From NCBI RefSeq assembly GCF_004769525.1, contig NZ_RQFT01000003.1:744001-808000 (forward strand): 64,000 nucleotides of DNA. Direction: 5' to 3'. This document shows, piece after piece, positions 44,606 through 53,883 of this stretch (its first letter is position 1; each line of letters opens with the position of its first letter). The notes beneath the pieces are model-generated. The model ran no database searches, was not told the origin of the DNA, and saw nothing but the letters and a program-made list of their open reading frames with translations. The position numbers were made by a program, and so were the translations under genes. Source of the DNA: Leptospira bouyouniensis (GTDB lineage: Bacteria > Spirochaetota > Leptospiria > Leptospirales > Leptospiraceae).

Positions 44606-45772
44606 ATGTCCTCTCTTAAAAACTATATCTTCACTTCCGAGTCCGTATCTGAAGGACACCCGGACAAAGTCTGTGACCAAATTTCTGATGCCATTCTTGA
44701 TGCGTATTTAGCGCAAGATCCAAAGTCCCGTGTTGCATGTGAAACCCTTGTAACAACAAACCTCGTGGTAATCGCCGGTGAAATCACAAGTAAAGGAAAA
44801 GTAGACACACAAGAAATCGCTCGTAATGTGATTCGAAAAATCGGATACAACGACATCAATATGTATTTTGATGCAGACTTTGCTGTTGTTGCTTCCCACG
44901 TGCATGCACAATCTCCAGACATTGCCCAAGGGGTAAACGAAGGAGAGGGACTTCATACAGAACAAGGTGCTGGTGACCAAGGTTTGATGTTTGGTTTTGC
45001 GATTGCAGAAACTCCGGAACTAATGCCTGCTCCTTTGTATTACTCTCATAAACTCTTAGAGCATTTATCTGAACTTCGCCATACAAACAAAATTGATTGG
45101 CTTCGTCCTGATGCAAAATCTCAAGTTACCATCCAATACGAAGATGGAAAACCAAAACGTGTTGATACAGTGGTAATCTCCACCCAACACAAACCAGGTG
45201 TGACTCACAAACAAATCGAAGAAGCAGTCATTGAGGAATGTATCAAAAAAATGATTCCGAAAGAATTGTTAACAAACACTCGTTATTTCATTAACCCTAC
45301 AGGTAAATTTGAGATTGGTGGTCCACATGGTGATACTGGTCTAACAGGACGCAAAATTATCGTAGATACTTACGGTGGAATGGGTCGCCATGGTGGTGGT
45401 GCATTCTCTGGTAAAGATCCTTCAAAAGTAGACAGATCTGCTGCCTATATGGGTCGTTATATTGCTAAAAACGTGGTGGCAGCTGGGCTTGCTCATAAAT
45501 GTGAAGTTCAATTGGCATATGCGATTGGAGTGGCACAACCAGTATCCGTTCTTGTTGATACATTTGGAACAGGAACTATTTCCGATGAAGAGATTGCAAA
45601 ACGTGTTCTAGCAAACTTCAAACTCACTCCAAAAGGAATCGTCGAAGGTTTAGACTTACTTGGAAAAGGAAGAACTTACCAAGAAACTGCAGCTTACGGT
45701 CACTTTGGTAGAACGGGAAGCACGTTTACTTGGGAAAAAACTGATAAAGCTGAAGCGTTAAAAAAAGGATAA
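44606..45772 (+). CDS. metK: S-adenosylmethionine synthetase
   Basis: 388 residues, the standard length. Forms S-adenosylmethionine from methionine and ATP in the cytoplasm. Diagnostic segments are [23 protein letters not shown] (ATP and metal residues), [20 protein letters not shown], and [21 protein letters not shown] with [23 protein letters not shown]. All catalytic motifs look intact. It is embedded in a rightward run, ten bases after the DUF374 gene and three bases before the transketolase half, so it has no private promoter or riboswitch that I can see. mtnC, a methionine salvage enzyme, is elsewhere in the window at 55.3 kb. Confidence 0.97.
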   Translation: MSSLKNYIFTSESVSEGHPDKVCDQISDAILDAYLAQDPKSRVACETLVTTNLVVIAGEITSKGKVDTQEIARNVIRKIGYNDINMYFDADFAVVASHVHAQSPDIAQGVNEGEGLHTEQGAGDQGLMFGFAIAETPELMPAPLYYSHKLLEHLSELRHTNKIDWLRPDAKSQVTIQYEDGKPKRVDTVVISTQHKPGVTHKQIEEAVIEECIKKMIPKELLTNTRYFINPTGKFEIGGPHGDTGLTGRKIIVDTYGGMGRHGGGAFSGKDPSKVDRSAAYMGRYIAKNVVAAGLAHKCEVQLAYAIGVAQPVSVLVDTFGTGTISDEEIAKRVLANFKLTPKGIVEGLDLLGKGRTYQETAAYGHFGRTGSTFTWEKTDKAEALKKG

Positions 45773-45775
45773 ATA

Positions 45776-46741
45776 ATGGGAGCACCTAGCCAATCGACAG
45801 CGGACAAAAAAGCAACAAGAGATGCATACGGCGAAGCCTTAGTTGAGTTAGGTGCGTCAAGACAAGATGTGGTGGTTTTAGATGCGGATCTTTCCGGTTC
45901 CACTAAAACTGCTGACTTCAAAAAAAAATATCCTGAAAGATTTTTTAACGTAGGTGTCGCTGAACAAAACTTAGTTGGTCATGCAGCGGGACTTGCCCTT
46001 TCTGGATTTGTTCCGTTTGCATCGAGTTTTGCCATGTTTTTGTCTGGTCGAGCATGGGAAGTTGTCCGAAATAGTGTCGTATACCCAAAGTTAAACGTAA
46101 AACTCGTGGCTTCTCATGGTGGAATCACTGTGGGAGAAGATGGTGCATCTCATCAATGTATCGAGGACTTTGCGATTATGCGTGTCATTCCTGAAATGAC
46201 TGTCATTTGCCCGTCTGACTTTAATGAAACCAAACAAGTGATCCATGCCATTGCCGATTACAAAGGTCCAGTCTATGTGCGTGTTGGTCGACCTGCCATT
46301 CCTGTCATTGAAAGAGAAAACTACAAATTCCAAATCGGAAAAGCAGAAGTAATGTCAGAAGGAAAAGACGTTTGTATCATTGCAAACGGTGTGATGGTCA
46401 ATGAAGCCATGTCAGCAGTGACTCTTTTAAAAGAAAAAGGAATTAGTGCGACACTCCTCAATATGGCAACCATCAAACCTTTGGACAAAGAAATGATTGT
46501 CGCCAAAGCAAAAGAATGTGGTGCCGTCGTGACTTGTGAAGAACATAATGTCATTGGTGGCCTAGGTTCTGCTGTCTCTGAACTTTTATCCGAAGAATTC
46601 CCAGTACCAGTGATCAAAGTTGGGATGAAGGATAGTTTTGGTAAGTCAGGAACTTGGAGTGGTTTACTCGACTATTTTGGCCTCCGCGCCAAAGATGTAG
46701 TTTCCCACGCGGAACTTGCCATTTCCAAAAAGAAAAAATAA
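45776..46741 (+). CDS. Transketolase C-terminal subunit
   Basis: 321 residues equal to the pyrimidine-binding plus C-terminal domains of transketolase (tktB-type half). Seen are [46 protein letters not shown] with the catalytic Glu of the GVAEQN motif, and [17 protein letters not shown]. The thiamine-diphosphate-binding N-terminal half is not encoded next to it, and metK and clpS flank it. The active enzyme should be a heteromer with an N-terminal subunit encoded elsewhere, acting in the non-oxidative pentose phosphate pathway. It follows metK by 3 bases. DXS-type activity is less likely. Confidence 0.85.
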   Translation: MGAPSQSTADKKATRDAYGEALVELGASRQDVVVLDADLSGSTKTADFKKKYPERFFNVGVAEQNLVGHAAGLALSGFVPFASSFAMFLSGRAWEVVRNSVVYPKLNVKLVASHGGITVGEDGASHQCIEDFAIMRVIPEMTVICPSDFNETKQVIHAIADYKGPVYVRVGRPAIPVIERENYKFQIGKAEVMSEGKDVCIIANGVMVNEAMSAVTLLKEKGISATLLNMATIKPLDKEMIVAKAKECGAVVTCEEHNVIGGLGSAVSELLSEEFPVPVIKVGMKDSFGKSGTWSGLLDYFGLRAKDVVSHAELAISKKKK

Positions 46742-46757
46742 GGGTAGGGCTTCGGCA

Positions 46758-47084
46758 ATGACCGGTTCCGGAGCTACCCAACCTTCTATCTTAGAAGAAA
46801 CAGAGATTAAACCCCGCAAAAATAACGGCCCTTGGAAGGTTGTTTTGTGGGATGATGACCACCATACGTATGAATATGTCATAGAGATGTTGATGGATGT
46901 TTGCCAAATGACTTGGGAAAAAGCCTTCCAACATGCGGTTGAAGTTGACACTCGTAAAAAAACCATCGTCTTTTCTGGGGAATTAGAACATGCAGAATTT
47001 GTCCATGAACGGATCTTAAATTATGGACCTGACCCACGTATGAGTTCCTCAAAAGGTTCCATGACGGCGACGTTGGAACAATAA
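46758..47084 (+). CDS. clpS: ATP-dependent Clp protease adaptor ClpS
   Basis: 108 residues. The N-terminal extension is flexible, then the ClpS fold begins: KPRKNNGPWKVVLWDDDHHTYEYVIEML, with Asp/His residues that shape the N-degron pocket, then DVCQMTWEKAFQHAVEVD and AEFVHERIL. ClpS delivers proteins with destabilising N-terminal residues to ClpA/ClpC. AGGGTAGGG precedes ATG 46758 at good spacing, supporting this over longer starts. It is the last gene of the rightward metK run, 16 bases after the transketolase half. clpA is not in the window. Confidence 0.93.
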   Translation: MTGSGATQPSILEETEIKPRKNNGPWKVVLWDDDHHTYEYVIEMLMDVCQMTWEKAFQHAVEVDTRKKTIVFSGELEHAEFVHERILNYGPDPRMSSSKGSMTATLEQ

Positions 47085-47218
47085 ATTTTAGGGAATCAGA
47101 AGATACGAAGGGAGATTTTATTCACTCAAATTTCCTACTGAAATTACCGCCGAGAGATTTCTTAATTTGTTTTGAAACGTTTAGGTTTATTAATTTCAGA
47201 TTTCAATAATTAAAGTTT

Positions 47219-48097
47219 TCACATCTTTCGCTCTAATGCGTAATTACGCTCTGGTACGATGAGCGAAGAAACCGATTCATTGGTATCGATTTTGATATTG
47301 GTGACAGGGTTGTAAGTATCGAGCATCGTTTCTCCATCGACTATGAATTGGTAATGATACTCACCTGGAAGTAATTTTTTCTCTAATGTAAAGACTCCCT
47401 TACGATCTTTTTTCAAAAAATCATGTTCTGGGTTCCAGTCATTAAAATTCCCTACGACACGTACCACTTCGGCATTTGGTAAATAAATTTGAAATTTCAC
47501 GGTACGTAGGTCTCTTTCTTCATTTGCAGAATCTTCAAGAACCATGGTCTTTGTTTGTCTGTCAGTGTCTTTCGAGTCCAAAACAAATCTTGAATAATAC
47601 GAACCAGATCCATCTTCCACCTTATCGAAGTTTTCTGGATCATAAGTAAGAAGTCCATTCACACGGAATTTGTATTCATAAACAGGGTCATCTTCATAGT
47701 TTTCTTTGATTTGGTTTGGTTCAACTACAGTATAATAAATACCATATTGGTTCCGTTTCATTTCAGAACATTCCCAGTTGTTGAAACTCCCACAAATTTC
47801 AACTGATTCATCCCGAAGCCCATTGTATGTAAAAAGGATCCCGCGGTGCAAAAGATTACCACTTGAAACATAAGATTCAACGTCAAGGTAACGAATGTAA
47901 CGTGGAGCGATGTTTTTTTTCAGACTTTCCAATTGCCAAAGATAATATACCGTATTTTGGTCTTCTGTTTCTTCCGACATTTCGAGTTCCCCAGAGGAAA
48001 AACTACCAATCCAATCCATGCCTTCGTCGGCAAAAATACCAATCCCAGTGAAAAAGAGTAAAATGAGGGCAATTCGGATGAATTTGGATTTCAACAT
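47219..48097 (-). CDS. Secreted protein with two CBM48/AMPK-glycogen-binding-like domains
   Basis: About 292 residues from ATG 48097. The signal peptide ends near IFADE. Two E-set domains follow: the first has ICGSFNNWECSEM and YEYKFRVNG (about 95-185), the second VRVVGNFNDWNPEH and LLPGEYHYQFIVDG (about 215-285), the classic pattern of AMPK-type glycogen-binding and CBM48 modules. No catalytic domain is present. It may bind alpha-glucan or simply use the fold for protein contacts in the periplasm. Longer upstream starts are possible, but the N-terminal signal peptide favours 48097. Divergent from the FlcA-like gene. Confidence 0.78.
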   Translation of the reverse strand: MLKSKFIRIALILLFFTGIGIFADEGMDWIGSFSSGELEMSEETEDQNTVYYLWQLESLKKNIAPRYIRYLDVESYVSSGNLLHRGILFTYNGLRDESVEICGSFNNWECSEMKRNQYGIYYTVVEPNQIKENYEDDPVYEYKFRVNGLLTYDPENFDKVEDGSGSYYSRFVLDSKDTDRQTKTMVLEDSANEERDLRTVKFQIYLPNAEVVRVVGNFNDWNPEHDFLKKDRKGVFTLEKKLLPGEYHYQFIVDGETMLDTYNPVTNIKIDTNESVSSLIVPERNYALERKM

Positions 48098-48252
48098 AGT
48101 GCAGTCGTCTCTAAAGTCCTTTGTTTTCATTTTCGGCAGGATTGAAAAAAGAGAGTGAAAGGTTTTTTTCTGAATGAACAATCTGACATAATAAAAAAAA
48201 TATTCTGTCATTTTCAGAAGGGGCCGATAATTCATTAGGAATAGACCTTCGC

Positions 48253-51200
48253 ATGGCTGAGCCAATAGACAAATTGAGTCCGGAAGAAATCAAACAAATC
48301 GAGACGATGTTTTCGGCTCTCAATAAAAATCCTATGTCTTCGGAAGAACTCAATCCGATGGCGAAAGTTTTACGTGAGAAATTAGGATATACCAATCCAT
48401 TTTCTGGCAATGAAGAGCCAGAACCTTCAGACGAAGAACCAAATGATGCGATTCCCGATGATTTTGGTGGAGATGACACTAGCGAAGGTGAAACATCCGA
48501 TCCATTTGCTGGGCTTGATGATGATGACGATTTTGGACCACCCAAACTATCCAGCAACCAACCAGAAGAAGACGACGGCATTGATTTAGATGAACTATTA
48601 GGGGAAGACAGTCCCAAATCCCAAGAAACACCTTCGCCTACCACGAATGATTTTGATGATTTGGGAGTGGATACCCCAGCAGATGACTTTGGAGCCGAAG
48701 AAGATCCATCTACTGATGAAGCCGATCCTTTTGCAAATTTAGATTCACCAAACGAAGAGACAAGTGCTGCCGATGACCCGTTTGCAAATTTAGATGCCAT
48801 CGATGAAGCTCCGGTGGAAGAGATAAAAGCACCAGAAATTGGTGATGATCCTTTTGCGAATTTAGGAGGAGATGACGATTCCTCTCCTAAAACGACCGAC
48901 GAAGATTTGTTTGCTGGATTCGATTCTGGATCAGACACAGACGAATCCCAAACACCTACAGATGATTTTGATTTTGGATCAGGTGGAGAAACTCAAGGCG
49001 GTGACGATCCATTTGCTGATATGGGTTCGTCTCCCGCAGATTCCGATGTGGGATCTGGATTTGGTGATGATCCATTTGCCAGTTTAGATACTCCTTCTCA
49101 AACAACTGATACCACCAATGATCCGTTTGGCGGTTTGGACACACCAACACCTAGCGGTGAGTCTTCTTTTGGTGATGACCCATTTGCTGATATGGGCTCA
49201 ACTCCGATGGATTCCGATGTGGGATCTGGATTTGGTGATGATCCATTTGCAAATATAGATTCTACTCCTTCTACAAAGGAAAGTGAACCTGCTGACATTG
49301 GTGGAGGATTTGATGATCCGTTTGGTGATCTTGGTGTGGGAATGGAACCACCAAGTCTTGACGACGATCTTGCTGCACCTTCCTTTGACGATCTTGCACC
49401 ATCAATCGATGATATGCCAGTTTCCTCCATGGATGATTTTGGTGGAAATGATGAAGGTCCTGGTGGTTTTGAAGAAGACCTCATGTCTCTTGGCAAAGAG
49501 GAAGAACCGGAAGAATCTCTTGAAGCCAACCTAACGGATGAAGAACTTGCAGTCATCCAATCGGAACTTCTTCGTTACCCTCCGAAATTACGAAGGACAA
49601 TCATTGATACGATTGTTAACCAAAGAATTCCAGTTCGTAATCAAAAAGAAATCATCGAACTTATCAAAGCACAACAAAAACCAGAAGACATCGCAAGTTA
49701 CTTAAGCGGACTTTTGGGAGAACGTGTCGAGCTTAGTGATTCAAGTGGAAAATTTGCAGCTGATGGTGTTCCCATCATTGCAAGTAAAGATGCATACACT
49801 AAAGAAGGTGCTGCTCGCAAACGAGAGCTTATACGGCGGACCATCCTTTCTTCAGCCGCCGCTATCTTTTTAGTTTTTGGAATCGTTACTTTATGGAAGT
49901 ATGTGATTGTTCCTTACCGAGCCAAAGCCCAGTATGCGCTTGGTCTTGAAAAAATTGAAGAATTCACTTATGAAACGGATGCATTGGAAAAGAAAAAGTT
50001 ACTCGCTGATGCTGAAAATTATTTTATCAAAGGGGAAGAAATTTTCCCACATAACCTAGAGTTTTTGAACAAATATTGCAGTGCTTATACCAAAGCTGGT
50101 TTGTACGAACGTGCCTTTGAAAAATGTTTTGGGAAAGTTGAACCTGATTTTGGATATGAACCTGAAGATAAAGAACACAAACGTGCTTGGGAAAATCGAA
50201 AAGAAGTACCAAACATTAGTTTTGCGAAAAAAACGGAATGGAATGATGCGGGTGTGGAAACAGCAGGTCGTCGTCCACTTCCAGAGTTAGCATTTTATTT
50301 AACTTCACAAGACAAAGTACCAAGAAAGGTTTTAAAAGCAGGGGCATACATTGCATCTCGCCTCAAATACAATATCCATGACATAGATACATACATTGCA
50401 CTTGGTAACTTCCATTCCTTCCATAGGAAAGACTTTATTGAAGTTCCACCGGGAAGTAATCGTAAAAAATACAAAAACGATCATTTAGCGATTGAATACT
50501 TCAAACGTGTGTTTACCGATGGAGGAGATCCAGATAACGTTGATGCAATTGCAGGTATTGCAAAAATATTCTATAATAAACAAGAATTTGGAACTGCCGT
50601 TAAATATTATAATGATATCATTGAAAAATATCCTAAAAATCCAATTGGGCATGGCGGAATTTTATCCACTTATATCGAAATGTGGAAACGAGACAAAAAT
50701 CCGCAGTATGTTCTAAATCACCATAGGCAAGTTCGTAATGCTTTAAATATTGAAGACGAACTTTCACTTTTTGTTTTGGCCAAACTTGCATCCTTCTACA
50801 TAGATTTGGATTCAGAAGAAGTGCGTATTAAATACAACATCAACCCAGAAGACCAAGTCACGGGAATGGAAATTGATGATAACGTAGAATACCTGTTAAA
50901 CATCGCTTATGGTAAAGATGGTGGAGCTAAATTTGCAGAAGGTTATTACCAACGTGCTCGATTTTATTTCAAAAAAGAAGAAGCGGCTCGTGCCTTAAAA
51001 CAACTTGAGTTGGCATCAACTTATGATGTCAGACACTATTTAGCTGTTTTACTTATGGCTGAATATTATATTCAAACAGAAAATTATGATGAAGCTGTAA
51101 AACTTCTACGTGAATCCGATGATCGATACCAAAACTATAGAGATCGTTTAGGAGAACGAGATGAAGATGAAACTTTACTTGAAGGAAGTCCAGGAAGGAT

Positions 51201-51915
51201 ATCTTTTAACTTAGGAAAAATCCAATTTTTAGAAGCTGCAGGCATTAATAAAACAGACAATATAAGAGAGTTTCCTGGCAAAAAAATCTATCCTGAACGA
51301 AGCATTGGAACTCTTTCTTTTGAGGAAAAAGAAAGACGGAATGGTTTGTTTATGGCACGTGAATCATTCCTTGCAGCCCTTGACCGCGACATCACAAAAG
51401 ATTCAAAGATTGTCCGTGAATGTTATTATTATTTAGGTTGGATCGATTATAATCATGGGGATTTTGCTCAGAGTTTGGATTTTTGGGCAGAATTACCTGA
51501 AGAAGACATCTATAACAATCCTACGCTTTTATTTGGGAAAGGGAATGCATTTTATTACACTAGGCAATACAATGCGGCACTTGGCAACTATCTCAAGTTA
51601 AAGGATGATTTTGAACTCAAAGAACAAAGTTTGGGTCGAATTGATACTGAAAATTCGGATCATAGAGAAGTGTATGAGACACTTACGGCCCTCTATAATA
51701 ATATTGGTGCCGTGTATGAGAAAAAACAAGATACTATCAATGCACTCAAATACTATTGGAAGGCAATGGAAACAGCGCGTAAAATTGGATCCGTCAGTGA
51801 AATTGCCAACTCTAACAAAGATTTAGTGTTTGCTCGTGCCAAACTTGACAGAGAACCGTTGCTTGAAGATTGGCTTGCACCAACCCTCGATCGATTGACA
51901 GAAATAAAAAAATAG
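48253..51915 (+). CDS. Large TPR membrane protein, FlcA-like (flagellar collar candidate)
   Basis: 1220 residues. Residues 1-430 are acidic and carry eleven D-P-F/D-L-F repeats (DDPFANLD, DDPFADMG) between about 80 and 360, including a 57-residue duplicated block. A folded segment (ELAVIQSELLRYPPKLRRTIIDTIV) at ~430-500 precedes one transmembrane helix at ~531-553. The C-terminal ~650 residues are TPR-like helical repeats, including KYYNDIIEKYPKNP and YNNIGAVYEKKQD. This order, acidic tail then helical module, single helix, periplasmic TPRs, matches spirochaete FlcA as I remember it. FlcA builds the periplasmic flagellar collar needed for stator assembly. The assignment is from architecture only. 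Confidence 0.6.
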   Translation: MAEPIDKLSPEEIKQIETMFSALNKNPMSSEELNPMAKVLREKLGYTNPFSGNEEPEPSDEEPNDAIPDDFGGDDTSEGETSDPFAGLDDDDDFGPPKLSSNQPEEDDGIDLDELLGEDSPKSQETPSPTTNDFDDLGVDTPADDFGAEEDPSTDEADPFANLDSPNEETSAADDPFANLDAIDEAPVEEIKAPEIGDDPFANLGGDDDSSPKTTDEDLFAGFDSGSDTDESQTPTDDFDFGSGGETQGGDDPFADMGSSPADSDVGSGFGDDPFASLDTPSQTTDTTNDPFGGLDTPTPSGESSFGDDPFADMGSTPMDSDVGSGFGDDPFANIDSTPSTKESEPADIGGGFDDPFGDLGVGMEPPSLDDDLAAPSFDDLAPSIDDMPVSSMDDFGGNDEGPGGFEEDLMSLGKEEEPEESLEANLTDEELAVIQSELLRYPPKLRRTIIDTIVNQRIPVRNQKEIIELIKAQQKPEDIASYLSGLLGERVELSDSSGKFAADGVPIIASKDAYTKEGAARKRELIRRTILSSAAAIFLVFGIVTLWKYVIVPYRAKAQYALGLEKIEEFTYETDALEKKKLLADAENYFIKGEEIFPHNLEFLNKYCSAYTKAGLYERAFEKCFGKVEPDFGYEPEDKEHKRAWENRKEVPNISFAKKTEWNDAGVETAGRRPLPELAFYLTSQDKVPRKVLKAGAYIASRLKYNIHDIDTYIALGNFHSFHRKDFIEVPPGSNRKKYKNDHLAIEYFKRVFTDGGDPDNVDAIAGIAKIFYNKQEFGTAVKYYNDIIEKYPKNPIGHGGILSTYIEMWKRDKNPQYVLNHHRQVRNALNIEDELSLFVLAKLASFYIDLDSEEVRIKYNINPEDQVTGMEIDDNVEYLLNIAYGKDGGAKFAEGYYQRARFYFKKEEAARALKQLELASTYDVRHYLAVLLMAEYYIQTENYDEAVKLLRESDDRYQNYRDRLGERDEDETLLEGSPGRISFNLGKIQFLEAAGINKTDNIREFPGKKIYPERSIGTLSFEEKERRNGLFMARESFLAALDRDITKDSKIVRECYYYLGWIDYNHGDFAQSLDFWAELPEEDIYNNPTLLFGKGNAFYYTRQYNAALGNYLKLKDDFELKEQSLGRIDTENSDHREVYETLTALYNNIGAVYEKKQDTINALKYYWKAMETARKIGSVSEIANSNKDLVFARAKLDREPLLEDWLAPTLDRLTEIKK

Positions 51916-51918
51916 GGA

Positions 51919-52731
51919 TTAACGTTTACGGAATCTTTCGCGGATTCCAAGTAATAAGAAGTAAAAAGTCTCCCACATCCGACGGATTCGATATGGCCTA
52001 GCGATGATACGCCATAACCAGATAAGACCCCTTTCTTTAAACCATTCTGGCGCTTTTCTATCAGCACCAGATAACATATCTAAGGCGCCGCCAACACCAA
52101 TGACTACAGCTTTGCCGAAATAACCAGTGTTATTTTCGATCCAAATTTCTTGTTCTGGAAAGTCCATCGCTAAGAAGATAATGTCTGGTCCTGTTTTCCG
52201 AATTGCTTCTTTGACCCGCATTTCCCTTTGACGATCGAGATGGCCTGCGTGCCTTCCTACGATTCGAACTTTTGGGAAGTGCCTTGTGAGATTAAAATAA
52301 ATTCGCTCAACAATTTCGTCTTTAGCCCCAAAGATGAATGCCGTAAATTCTTTGAGTTCTGCTAGGCGGATGAGATCCATCATCACTGCAATTGGGGTCA
52401 CACGTTCTTTCAGTCGACCCTTTGTCATCCAACCAATCCCGGCACCTTCCACCAAAATGGTGCCAGCTTTTTCTGCGATACGGTGGAGTGATTTTTTGGG
52501 ACGCATCCTCATGAGTTTGATCGGATCTAAGAACAAAACATGGTGCATGCCTTCTTTTTTCTCGAGCACACGGAAGAGTTTGGCAATGGCTTCATCAGTT
52601 GTGACATTGTCTATCGGAATTCCCAAAACATTTAAGGTTTCCAACTTAGAAACATCGATATTTTGGTATTCGAGTAGTATATCTCTCTCGTCTTTTGAGG
52701 AATTGTGAACGATTTCGCTCAATTGCTTCAT
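51919..52731 (-). CDS. WecG/TagA/CpsF-family glycosyltransferase
   Basis: 270 residues. The family pattern is clear: VLGIPIDNVTTDEAI, EGAGIGWMTK, FIFGAKDEIVERI, IVGRHAGHLD, IIFLAMDFPEQEIWI, VIGVGGALDMLSGADRKAPEWFKERGLIWLWRI, with the C-terminal Arg-rich helix RPYRIRRMWETF that docks at the membrane. Members add N-acetylmannosaminuronate, N-acetylmannosamine or a similar sugar to a lipid carrier-linked intermediate. The acceptor is unknown. The stop is only 3 bp from the convergent FlcA-like gene. No polysaccharide cluster is near, so its product may be a common envelope glycan. Confidence 0.88.
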   Translation of the reverse strand: MKQLSEIVHNSSKDERDILLEYQNIDVSKLETLNVLGIPIDNVTTDEAIAKLFRVLEKKEGMHHVLFLDPIKLMRMRPKKSLHRIAEKAGTILVEGAGIGWMTKGRLKERVTPIAVMMDLIRLAELKEFTAFIFGAKDEIVERIYFNLTRHFPKVRIVGRHAGHLDRQREMRVKEAIRKTGPDIIFLAMDFPEQEIWIENNTGYFGKAVVIGVGGALDMLSGADRKAPEWFKERGLIWLWRIIARPYRIRRMWETFYFLLLGIRERFRKR

Positions 52732-52857
52732 GTAGCCAGGTTTTCCTTTCCTATCTAAAGCATTATGTCCAGTACCCTCTCTTGTCGCCTCTAAATTTTT
52801 AAAAACTTTCGTTTTTTCACTTGGATTGGAACCGAGAGAAAGAGAAAAAGTATCAAA

Positions 52858-53883
52858 ATGTTTCGTAGCAATTGTTTTCTAATTTTTATTCTCCTTTTTC
52901 TCTCAAGCGCAAGTTATGCGGAAAAAATTTCAATCTTTGGAACCATTCAAAATGGTACAACACGAGGATTAGGCAAAGCAGACTCAATTCGGATGTTGGC
53001 ACTACAAGGTGCAATGGTCCCTCTATCAGAAATTGGACCACAAAATGGGAAATTTCGATTTCCTGAAATGGATTTACCTGAGGGTGCACCCATCCTTTTA
53101 CAAATCCAATACCAAGGTGTAAATTATAATAAAATGATCCCACCAACTACCATGTTTCGTACTTCTCCTCAAGAGGTAACGGTATATGATACAGGTGCAG
53201 ATCGTAAACAAATTTCAATCAAAAGCTTAATGCAAGTTATGCGTGAGAAAAAAGGACTCCGAATATTTAAACTATTCCTAATCGATAATGCAAGTAATCC
53301 ACCAAAATCCTATGATTCCAAAGCAGGTGCATTGGAATATTCAGTGGCAAAAGAGGCTACTGAGATTATGGCACAACTCCAACAACCAGGTAGCAAAATG
53401 GCAATTCCACTTGGTGTTCCAGAAGGACCAAATGGAGGTAGGATTTTAGATCGAGCAGTATTACCAGGAAGTTCTGAATTACAAATCTCGTATTTGATTC
53501 CCAATTCACAAGATTCATTCAGTGAACGAATGTTAATTGAGTCTGAGAATGGCAAATATCCAATCTTTGTGAAACCTCAAGATATGGAAGTGAAAACCAA
53601 TGAAAAAACACCTATTGTAAAATTAGATAAAGATGTACCGAAAGGTCTCAGTGCTTATGTACTCAATGCACTTGAGTTTGGAACAATTGTTGAATTTCAA
53701 TTTGTTGGTGGAAAAGCACTACCATCTATGGCCAATTCACCTAATCCAGAAATTTGGAATGGATCGATCTTAACTAGTTGGGATTTGTCTTTATTTGCAG
53801 TCATTGGATTTTTAGGACTACTCTTTACACTCTCATTTATTTTTGTCTACCGCAAACAAACAGAAAGGAAAAACAATTTATGA
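52858..53883 (+). CDS. Exported membrane-anchored protein of unknown function
   Basis: 341 residues. Cleavable signal peptide (SSASYAEK), then a long periplasmic part with beta-rich segments (ISIFGTIQNGTTRG, LQIQYQGVNYNKMIPPTTMF), and one C-terminal membrane helix (DLSLFAVIGFLGLLFTLSFIFVY) with a short cytoplasmic basic tail. This is a type I topology similar to cohesin-like or chaperone-like domains found beside transporters. I recognise no family. The stop overlaps the ATG of the MFS transporter gene (ATGA), so the two are co-translated and probably work together, for example as an accessory to export. Confidence 0.6.
   Translation: MFRSNCFLIFILLFLSSASYAEKISIFGTIQNGTTRGLGKADSIRMLALQGAMVPLSEIGPQNGKFRFPEMDLPEGAPILLQIQYQGVNYNKMIPPTTMFRTSPQEVTVYDTGADRKQISIKSLMQVMREKKGLRIFKLFLIDNASNPPKSYDSKAGALEYSVAKEATEIMAQLQQPGSKMAIPLGVPEGPNGGRILDRAVLPGSSELQISYLIPNSQDSFSERMLIESENGKYPIFVKPQDMEVKTNEKTPIVKLDKDVPKGLSAYVLNALEFGTIVEFQFVGGKALPSMANSPNPEIWNGSILTSWDLSLFAVIGFLGLLFTLSFIFVYRKQTERKNNL

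Noticed and set aside
48111..48938. 275-codon Ser/Pro-rich open frame on the minus strand
   Set aside because: Antisense shadow of the acidic D-P-F region of the FlcA-like gene; composition follows from the sense codons.
12796..52088. Other GGCGCC sites at about 12.8, 36.3 and 52.1 kb as more repeat copies
   Set aside because: They are inside coding regions, encode ordinary residues and lack the GC-rich core at 57 bases.
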